From Lentimicrobium sp. (GTDB lineage Bacteria > Bacteroidota > Bacteroidia > Bacteroidales > Lentimicrobiaceae): a DNA stretch of 8,217 bases. A program made the position numbers and the translations under genes. The notes under the pieces are model-generated. The model was not told the origin of the DNA, did no database searches, and saw nothing but the letters and a program-made list of their open reading frames with translations. Positions 1 to 5,509 of the stretch are shown here, piece by piece (the stretch's first letter is position 1; each line of letters starts with the position of its first letter). The stretch spans positions 1 to 8,217 of the forward strand of contig JAAXUD010000099.1 in assembly GCA_013336205.1 (NCBI GenBank). Direction: 5' to 3'.

Positions 1-824
1 CCCTTGAAGAATGCCAGCAATCCGAAAATAATAAGCAGGAATGTAACCGGATTGTTATAAAATGCCTGTCCGCCCAGCTCTATGCCAAACAAGTCGGGTC
101 TGATTACTTTTTTTACTACTTCCACCCTGTCGCTGTGAAAGCTGAAACTGACAAAATCATAATGGATGTTCCAGAGGATAACCGGCAGAAACAAAAGTAA
201 AGCAATGACCACCGAGGCATAAACCTGCCATTTCAGCAACCACCTCCGGTCAAAGAAAAGAATATAAAGCCCGGCCCCTGAGAATAAAAAAACAGAAGTA
301 TACCTGGACAATAAGGCCAAACCTGCTGAAATTCCGGCTATCAGAATCAGTTTCCGGCCATTGGTACTTTCCGGCCCGTATTTGAAGGCTTTTAGTAAGA
401 TCAACAAGGTTATCAGCCAGAATAATGTCTGTGGAGCATCGGGCATGGCAAAAATGCCGGCAATTACAAAGCAATAGAGAGAGGCTGTGTATAACAAAGC
501 CGCATACCAGCCTGTTAGTTCATCTTTTACCTGTTTGCCAATCAAAAAAATGAGCAAAGTATTTAATGTTCCGGTAATTACAGCACCGAGACGAATAAAT
601 AATTCGCTTTCAAACCTGAGATTCAGGCTGAAAATCTGGATAAACCATCCTATCATAGGAGGATGGTCAAAGTGGCTCAGATCGGGGAAGAGCGCGTAAT
701 TAACATAATAGACTTCATCATTACCCAACTCGGTATAAGCCGCAATCATCAGGCGGCTGACTGTTGAAATTGCCAGCAGCAGCCATAAGCGATATTTTTG
801 CATGAAATCAGCAATCATCATCAT
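1..824 (-). CDS. GT39/ArnT-like membrane glycosyltransferase, C-terminus cut by window edge
   Basis: The minus strand reads open for 274 codons from 824 to the window edge with no stop, so the C-terminal part is missing. The product is a polytopic membrane protein of the PMT_2/ArnT class, enzymes that transfer a sugar from a polyprenyl-phosphate donor to a lipid or protein acceptor on the outer face of the inner membrane. Visible family marks are an early hydrophobic segment (about residues 13-29), the acidic loop motif NDEVYY (35-40) with the D36-E37 pair typical of GT-C enzymes, HFDHPP (51-56), TGWYAALLY (104-112), MPDAP (127-131), and repeated hydrophobic helices at about 80-97, 108-124, 133-145, 158-172, 176-191 and 201-217. 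The start is uncertain: ATG codons lie at 824, 821, 818 and 803, and a stop lies just upstream at 846-848. It follows the Crp-like gene by 57 bases on the same strand, so co-transcription is likely. The acceptor cannot be told from the sequence. Confidence 0.85.
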   Translation of the reverse strand, partial: MMMIADFMQKYRLWLLLAISTVSRLMIAAYTELGNDEVYYVNYALFPDLSHFDHPPMIGWFIQIFSLNLRFESELFIRLGAVITGTLNTLLIFLIGKQVKDELTGWYAALLYTASLYCFVIAGIFAMPDAPQTLFWLITLLILLKAFKYGPESTNGRKLILIAGISAGLALLSRYTSVFLFSGAGLYILFFDRRWLLKWQVYASVVIALLLFLPVILWNIHYDFVSFSFHSDRVEVVKKVIRPDLFGIELGGQAFYNNPVTFLLIIFGLLAFFK

Positions 825-827
825 TAA

Positions 828-832
828 CCTTT
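828..832 (-). promoter_or_regulatory. Possible ribosome binding site before a triple ATG
   Basis: On the minus strand AAAGG is followed by TTA and three consecutive ATG codons (824-816). The spacing from AGG is 3, 6 and 9 bases to the three ATGs, so the second or third is the best placed, and all lie in the glycosyltransferase frame. Shine-Dalgarno sites are weakly used in Bacteroidota, so this is suggestive only. Confidence 0.35.
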
Positions 833-835
833 GGG

Positions 836-864
836 AATTGGAAATTCACTATTCACGATTTCAA
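836..864 (+). repeat. Short degenerate heptamer repeat (ATTCACK)
   Basis: In the 57-base gap between the Crp-like gene and the glycosyltransferase gene, ATTCACT (844-850) is followed directly by ATTCACG (851-857) and then the degenerate ATTTCAA (858-864). An AATTGG/AAATTC tract precedes them. Two clear units is a minimal array, but the 7-base period matches the longer arrays at 1631-1721 and 1911-1945, which is why it is listed. Confidence 0.45.
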
Positions 865-881
865 CTCTGTTATCATTGCTC

Positions 882-1577
882 TTATCCTCTCAGATTAATC
901 TGTTCAAGATTAGGAATATCAAGCAAAAGTATATTTTTATCCTCAAGTCTGATCAGTCCTTCTTTCTCGAAAGATTTGAGCAATTTTACCGTACTTTCGG
1001 TTGACAGGCCTGCAAAATCGGCGATGTCCTTCCTGCTCAGGTAAGTAAAAACCTCGTCACCTGCAATCTGTTCGCGCCAAAGGTAAAGCAAAGCACCTGC
1101 GAGGCGTCCGTTCATCTGCTTATACATCAGGTCGTGAATAGAAATGTACAACTTGCTGTCCTGCTCACAATACCGGTTAATGATGTTGTATGCAAAGGCG
1201 CCATTGCCCTTGATCAGATTTGTAACTGCCTCTTTTTCAATCAGACAGGCCGTGGTTTCGCGCAATGCAACCACTGAATAGTTGTAGATATGGTTATTAA
1301 ATGCTACCGACAAACCAACAAATTCACCACCTTTAACCAACCTTAAGTTGAAATTACGGGTTGCATCACCTTCAACATATTGTTTGGCCAGGCCGTCCAT
1401 TACAAAGAGCACACTTGAAGCAAAAGCGCCCTGTTTGGTCAGGTTTTCACCTTTCCGGAAAACAACCCTGGTCTTGCTGTTGCGGGCCAGTTCAATTTCT
1501 TCGGGCAGAAGATTCCTGAAACAAGGGGCATCAATATGGCTGAACGCGCAATCATCTGGGGGTATATATGTTTTCAT
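882..1577 (-). CDS. Crp/Fnr-family transcriptional regulator
   Basis: The 231-residue product has the usual length and layout of the family: an N-terminal cyclic-nucleotide-binding-like beta-roll (about 20-125), a long dimer helix (about 127-155), and a C-terminal winged helix. The helix-turn-helix is at about 181-202 (LSRKDIADFAGLSTESTVKL), with E194 and K198 at the positions that in E. coli CRP hold the DNA-contacting Glu and Arg. The effector pocket has KGGEFVGLS (82-90) but no Arg-Ser pair like that which holds the cAMP phosphate in CRP, so cAMP is an unlikely ligand. Two cysteines, C10 and C19, lie at the N-terminus, where FNR-type proteins carry cluster ligands, but FNR needs more, so an iron-sulphur cluster is not supported. 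It is divergent from the mannosidase gene and probably leads a transcript with the glycosyltransferase gene. The start at 1577 is the first ATG after a candidate promoter. Its target genes are unknown. Confidence 0.9.
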   Translation of the reverse strand: MKTYIPPDDCAFSHIDAPCFRNLLPEEIELARNSKTRVVFRKGENLTKQGAFASSVLFVMDGLAKQYVEGDATRNFNLRLVKGGEFVGLSVAFNNHIYNYSVVALRETTACLIEKEAVTNLIKGNGAFAYNIINRYCEQDSKLYISIHDLMYKQMNGRLAGALLYLWREQIAGDEVFTYLSRKDIADFAGLSTESTVKLLKSFEKEGLIRLEDKNILLLDIPNLEQINLRG

Positions 1578-1596
1578 CGGAGGCGGGTTTAATTTG

Positions 1597-1604
1597 CAAA
1601 TATA
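1597..1604 (-). promoter_or_regulatory. Candidate -7 box of the Crp-like gene
   Basis: On the minus strand TATATTTG matches the Bacteroidota -7 consensus TAnnTTTG, 19 bases before the start codon, which would give a very short leader. No TTTG-like -33 element is found 19-21 bases upstream. That spot is taken by the sequence next to the heptamer array, so the promoter is only half supported. Confidence 0.35.
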
Positions 1605-1630
1605 AGGTTTTGGTTTGAGAGAGACCGGAA

Positions 1631-1721
1631 GTCGGAGGTCAGATGTCAGATGTCAGAGGTCGGAGGTCGGAGGTCGGAAGTCGGAAGTCGGAGGTCGGAA
1701 GTCAGAAGTCGGAAGTCAGAA
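1631..1721 (+). repeat. Tandem heptamer array, GTCRGAD, 13 units
   Basis: Thirteen uninterrupted 7-base units follow one another with no insertions. In order they are GTCGGAG, GTCAGAT twice, GTCAGAG, GTCGGAG twice, GTCGGAA twice, GTCGGAG, GTCGGAA, GTCAGAA, GTCGGAA and GTCAGAA. Only position 4 (G/A) and position 7 (A/G/T) vary. A degenerate unit, ACCGGAA, precedes them at 1624-1630. The array begins about 26 bases upstream of the candidate -7 box of the Crp-like gene. The exact phase over 91 bases makes chance impossible. The role is unknown. Confidence 0.95.
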
Positions 1722-1733
1722 TTAAGATTTTTT

Positions 1734-1768
1734 CTATGTGGCTATGTATTTTCTATGATCCTATGTGT
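1734..1768 (+). repeat. Four CTATG-based repeats
   Basis: CTATG begins at 1734, 1742, 1753 and 1761, giving spacings of 8, 11 and 8 bases. Three of the four copies read CTATGT. The stretch is bordered by T-rich and A-rich sequence and lies 12 bases after the heptamer array. It appears to be a separate, more diverged repeat family. Confidence 0.6.
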
Positions 1769-1824
1769 TGAAAAAGTGGGTTTGAGAAAAAAGTAAGGAA
1801 AATCGGTTTTTGATAATTTTTGAA

Positions 1825-1852
1825 GTCAGAAGTCGGAAATCAGAAGTCAGAA
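1825..1852 (+). repeat. Second block of the GTCRGAR heptamer, 4 units
   Basis: GTCAGAA, GTCGGAA, ATCAGAA and GTCAGAA follow in exact 7-base phase. The block has the same unit and orientation as the array at 1631-1721, from which it is separated by 103 bases holding the CTATG repeats and an AT-rich stretch. Both blocks end in a GAA-rich unit and run into a similar TAAG (1723-1726 and 1854-1857), which suggests a duplicated end. Confidence 0.85.
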
Positions 1853-1910
1853 GTAAGCATAGGAAAGTTCCGACCCTCGCCCCATTTTTGCCTCCCTCGT
1901 CCTTTCTTTG

Positions 1911-1952
1911 GCACAGGGCACAGGGCACAGGGCAAAGGGCAAAGAGCATGGA
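1911..1952 (+). repeat. Tandem heptamer array, GCACAGG type, 5-6 units
   Basis: Three perfect GCACAGG units (1911-1931) are followed by GCAAAGG, GCAAAGA and the degenerate GCATGGA (1946-1952), all in exact 7-base phase. The unit is unrelated in sequence to GTCRGAR but has the same length. The gradual decay toward the right end suggests expansion from the left. Confidence 0.85.
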
Positions 1953-2018
1953 GTTATTCGTCCCTCGTCCCGAAAGTGCTCCGGATCAGGATTAATAATT
2001 CAATATTTCGTACCAGTA

Positions 2019-2050
2019 TTTACAATAATTCAAAATGTACCTTACTTTTG
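2019..2050 (+). promoter_or_regulatory. Candidate promoter of the mannosidase gene
   Basis: TACTTTTG at 2043-2050 fits the Bacteroidota -7 consensus TAnnTTTG. A -33-like TTTA lies at 2019-2022 with a 20-base spacer, against consensus TTTG with 19-21 bases. Transcription would start near 2057 and leave a leader of about 45 bases before the start codon. Confidence 0.5.
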
Positions 2051-2101
2051 AACAGTTTCCGCTTAAAAGCCCGGAGATGAGCTTTAAAAATTCGTTGAAG
2101 T

Positions 2102-5100
2102 ATGAGAACACCGATATTCCTTATTATACTGCTCTTAATGGGCGCAGCCCTTTTTGCCCAGATTCCATCGGGTGGGAATACAACACTTGTAAATGGCTAC
2201 GGTAAGAAGATTTCAGGGGATGATTTTTCCTATCATTCTTCAATCCCTGTTGCCAGGGAAAGCCTGCTGATCCGGGCAACCGACGGAAAATCAAGTATGG
2301 AGTGGGAAACAGCACCGGTTCCTGAAAAGTTAACCATTGAGCAAGTGACATTTGCCTGGCTGGCCGGTATCGGTTCTTCTCCCGGTAAAGCAAGTTTTGA
2401 CCTTTCAATAAACGGAGTAAAGAAATTTACCATCTGGGCCGATGGTTCGGATGAGTGGTCGCTGAAAGCCGAAGATGGAACTACGCTTTCATTCAAAAAA
2501 GATCTTACCGACCAGCATGGCGATAGGTTTGGCTTTATTTACCTCACCTTGCCGTCAAACAGATTAATCCCCGGACAGCCGGTAATTCTGAAAGTAACCG
2601 GTGGCAATTTTAATAAGACGTCATGGTACATGACCTTTAAATTTGCCATTGAAAACGGATTGACCATAAAAGCCTTGCCGGCCATTTCAGAAGTTGATGG
2701 AAAGCAATACCAGTTGGGTGTGGCCGGAATCCTTCATTTTGGGGAGCGTGCTCCGGCCAGGGTTTTTGTGGATGGCAGGCTGATCAATGAATCCACGATA
2801 AAATTCGGTTACAACTATGTGAAACTTCAATTGCCGGTCGTTTCCCGAAAAAAAACAGTGAATTATCGACTTGAAGTCGCCGGACAAACCTGGAAAGGCA
2901 AACTGGAACTGAATCCCGTTAAGAAATGGCGTGTAAACTTCGTGCAGCATTCACATACCGATATTGGTTATACACGTTCGCAAACGGAAATCCTGGCCGA
3001 GCATCTGCGTTTCATCGATTATGCCCTTGACTACTGCGACAATACCGATGGCTATCCGGATGATTCGAAATTCAGGTGGACCTGCGAGTCATCGTGGGCG
3101 GTGGATGAGTACCTGAAAAGCCGTCCGGCAAGTCAGATTGAGCGCCTGAAACAGCGGGTGAAAGAAGGCCGGATTGAGCTAACGGGTATGTATTTCAACT
3201 TCAGTGAACTTCCCGACGAGCAAACACTGGCTGCTTCCCTTCAACCACTGAAACAAATCCGCGAAAACGGAATGGAAGTGAAAACGGCCATGCAGAACGA
3301 TGTGAACGGCATTGGCTGGAGCTTGTGCGACTACTACAGCGATATGGGCGTGAAGTACCTGAATATGGGAACCCACGGGCACCGTGCGTTGATAAGTTTC
3401 GGCAAACCAACCCTTTTCTGGTGGGAATCGCCATCGGGAAACCGGATGCTGGCTTTCCGTGCCGAACATTACATGACCGGAAATACGGTATTCAAAATAC
3501 ATGCCGGTGATTTCAATGTATTTGAAGATGAATTGCTTACTTACCTTTCTGAGCTTGAAGCCAAAGGATATGAATACGACCTGATCTCTATCCAGCACTC
3601 GGGTTACCTGGTTGACAATTCACCGCCTTCAACATTGTCCTGTGATATGATCCGTCAGTGGAATGAGAAATACACCTGGCCAAAACTCAAAACTGCGACT
3701 GCTACGGAGTTTTTTGAAGAGATGGAGGCGAAACATGGTGATAGTTTCCAGGTGATAAGGGGAGCATGGCCCGATTGGTGGACCGATGGTTTCGGGGCAT
3801 CCGCACGTGAGGTGGCGACTACCCGTCAGGCTCAGGGCAACCTGATTGTCAATACAGCCGGACTCACAATGGCTGCGATTCAGGGAGCTGTTATGCCTGA
3901 TAAGATTACCGATCGGATCGAAGCTACCAATTCAGCTTTGCTTTTTTATACCGAGCACACTGTGGGCTACCACAACAGCGTGAGGGAACCATTCCATAAA
4001 TATACCATGGAACAACGATCGCTTAAGGAATCGTATGCCTGGGAAGCCGGCCGCAGAGCCGGCATGCTGGGCGAAGAAACCATGGGGTTGCTTCAAAGCT
4101 ATATCTACCGTGAAAAGGAACCTTCGCTGGTGGTTTTCAATACCCTGAACTGGAAACGGAGCGGATTGTTCAGGGTGTACATTGATCATCAGATTTTACC
4201 GAGATATACCGCTTTCACCATCACTGACCAGGCCGGGAACCGGGTGAACGCTCAGCCTGTGGAGCATCATTCCGATGGCACTTACTGGGAAGTGTGGGTA
4301 GATGATATTCCGGCTTTCGGTTATAAGAAGTTTGTGATTAATACCGGAAAATCAGGGGAAGTTCAATCCCTGCCAAAGGAAGTGAAGGAAATAAAAATCA
4401 TTGAAAATCAATGGTACAAGATCTTGATTGACACTGAAAAAGGTGCCATATCCGGCATTACCGACAAGGAGCTGAACCTGGAACTGGCAGATAAAAATGC
4501 AAGCTATAAGATCGGGGAGTTTATTTATGAGTTGCTTGACAACCGCTCGCAAATGGAGTCGTTCAGGCTCGACAATTTCACCCGCGAAGGACTTGAAAAG
4601 GTTTGGTTTGATGGGTATGAAGAGGGCAATGTATGGAACACCGTGAAATTCAGGGGCAACACCCGCGCTGCCAACCGCGACAATACCTATGAGTTTGAAA
4701 TCAGGTTGTTTAATACCACCAAACGCATCGACCTGGCCTATGCCATTGAAAAGAAACTGGTTACCGATCCGGAAGGGATATACATTGCTTTTCCGTTTGC
4801 CCTTGATAACGGACAGCTCGCCTTTGATGTGCAGGGCGGTGAAGTGAGGGCAGGTATCGATCAGATACCGGGCTCCTCCAACGACTGGAACACGGTGCAG
4901 AACTATGCACGCTTGTCGAACGATAGTGCACAGATCGTTCTGTGTTCATCGGAAAATCCGCTGATGCAGTTTGGTGGCATCAATACCGGGCGTTATAAAG
5001 CCGGAGCAATGCCTGAAACCACGCATATTTTCGGCTGGCCCATGAATAACTACTGGACCACTAACTTCAATGCAGACCAGCATGGCGGGCACACCTGGAC

Positions 5101-5470
5101 TTATACAATCACCAGCAAGGCCGGTCATGAAATGCTGGATGCCGTCCGTTTTGGCTGGGGAAACCGCACCCCGTTCCTGAGCCGTGTTTTACCCGGAGGT
5201 GGAAGCGGCCAGACCCGATGGGAAGGGTCTTTTATTACCGGCTGGCCGGACAATCTTTTGCTGGTGAGTGCGATACCGGCTGAAGATGACAGGTCGGCAG
5301 TGTTTCATGTCCGGGAAACGGGAGGAAAAAGCTGTACAATCGGACTTCAGAACGGTCAAAACCGGGAACTCCTGCAATGCACACAGGTGGATGTTACCGG
5401 CATGCCGGTTGAAAAAGGGAGCCTGGAAGTAAAACCCTTCGAATCGAAGTTTTTCAGGGTGGAATGGTAA
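2102..5470 (+). CDS. Exported GH38-type alpha-mannosidase-like glycoside hydrolase
   Basis: The 1122-residue product begins with a Sec signal peptide (hydrophobic core about 5-17, likely cleavage after LFA at residue 19), so it acts in the periplasm or outside the cell. This also supports the start. Residues 20-275 form an unassigned, probably beta-rich region. The GH38-like catalytic part follows: HSHTDIGY (283-290), matching the family's HSHxD zinc motif with H285 and D287 as likely ligands; TCESSW (327-332); QNDVNGIGW (398-406) with D400 as probable nucleophile and fourth-shell metal contact; and TEHTVGYH (617-624) with H619 as probable last zinc ligand. A long beta-rich C-terminal part (about 675-1122) resembles the GH38 C-terminal region, including NNYWTTNFN (982-990). 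Family members cleave alpha-mannosides with retention, but the true substrate is not shown. No SusC/SusD genes adjoin it. A sensor kinase gene follows after 39 bases with no terminator between. Confidence 0.85.
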   Translation: MRTPIFLIILLLMGAALFAQIPSGGNTTLVNGYGKKISGDDFSYHSSIPVARESLLIRATDGKSSMEWETAPVPEKLTIEQVTFAWLAGIGSSPGKASFDLSINGVKKFTIWADGSDEWSLKAEDGTTLSFKKDLTDQHGDRFGFIYLTLPSNRLIPGQPVILKVTGGNFNKTSWYMTFKFAIENGLTIKALPAISEVDGKQYQLGVAGILHFGERAPARVFVDGRLINESTIKFGYNYVKLQLPVVSRKKTVNYRLEVAGQTWKGKLELNPVKKWRVNFVQHSHTDIGYTRSQTEILAEHLRFIDYALDYCDNTDGYPDDSKFRWTCESSWAVDEYLKSRPASQIERLKQRVKEGRIELTGMYFNFSELPDEQTLAASLQPLKQIRENGMEVKTAMQNDVNGIGWSLCDYYSDMGVKYLNMGTHGHRALISFGKPTLFWWESPSGNRMLAFRAEHYMTGNTVFKIHAGDFNVFEDELLTYLSELEAKGYEYDLISIQHSGYLVDNSPPSTLSCDMIRQWNEKYTWPKLKTATATEFFEEMEAKHGDSFQVIRGAWPDWWTDGFGASAREVATTRQAQGNLIVNTAGLTMAAIQGAVMPDKITDRIEATNSALLFYTEHTVGYHNSVREPFHKYTMEQRSLKESYAWEAGRRAGMLGEETMGLLQSYIYREKEPSLVVFNTLNWKRSGLFRVYIDHQILPRYTAFTITDQAGNRVNAQPVEHHSDGTYWEVWVDDIPAFGYKKFVINTGKSGEVQSLPKEVKEIKIIENQWYKILIDTEKGAISGITDKELNLELADKNASYKIGEFIYELLDNRSQMESFRLDNFTREGLEKVWFDGYEEGNVWNTVKFRGNTRAANRDNTYEFEIRLFNTTKRIDLAYAIEKKLVTDPEGIYIAFPFALDNGQLAFDVQGGEVRAGIDQIPGSSNDWNTVQNYARLSNDSAQIVLCSSENPLMQFGGINTGRYKAGAMPETTHIFGWPMNNYWTTNFNADQHGGHTWTYTITSKAGHEMLDAVRFGWGNRTPFLSRVLPGGGSGQTRWEGSFITGWPDNLLLVSAIPAEDDRSAVFHVRETGGKSCTIGLQNGQNRELLQCTQVDVTGMPVEKGSLEVKPFESKFFRVEW

Positions 5471-5509
5471 GAGGTTTGAATCTAATTTTTGACTTAAATA
5501 ATACAAATC

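Larger units (their letters stand above)
1578..2101. other. Gene-free divergent intergenic region rich in short repeats
   Basis: The 524 bases between the two divergent starts contain no convincing gene. The open frames that cross it run through tandem repeats and give low-complexity peptides. Contents from left to right: a candidate -7 box of the Crp-like gene, a 13-unit heptamer array, four CTATG repeats, an AT-rich stretch (1768-1824), four more units of the first heptamer, a C-rich stretch (1870-1910), a second heptamer array, and the candidate promoter of the mannosidase gene. The motif CCCTCGY appears three times (1874-1880, 1894-1900, 1962-1968), also 7 bases long but not in tandem here. 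No tRNA, riboswitch or strong terminator was recognised. Confidence 0.7.

Noticed and set aside
1631..1721. CRISPR array
   Set aside because: Units are 7 bases in direct tandem with no spacers, and no cas genes are present.
1968..1985. Rho-independent terminator hairpin (TCCCGA/TCCGGA)
   Set aside because: The stem has a central C-C mismatch, there is no T tract after it, and no gene ends nearby.
1761..2080. Open frames on both strands across the repeat region
   Set aside because: They are made largely of heptamer repeats and C-rich sequence, and give low-complexity peptides with no family features.
2035..2205. A 56-codon plus-strand open frame starting MYLTFEQFPL that overlaps the mannosidase start in another frame
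   Set aside because: It overlaps a convincing signal peptide by about 100 bases, has no recognisable similarity, and its start lies upstream of the candidate transcript start.
3179..3598. Long minus-strand open frame opposite the mannosidase gene (139 codons)
   Set aside because: It is antisense to the conserved catalytic region of the mannosidase-like protein and shows no family features.
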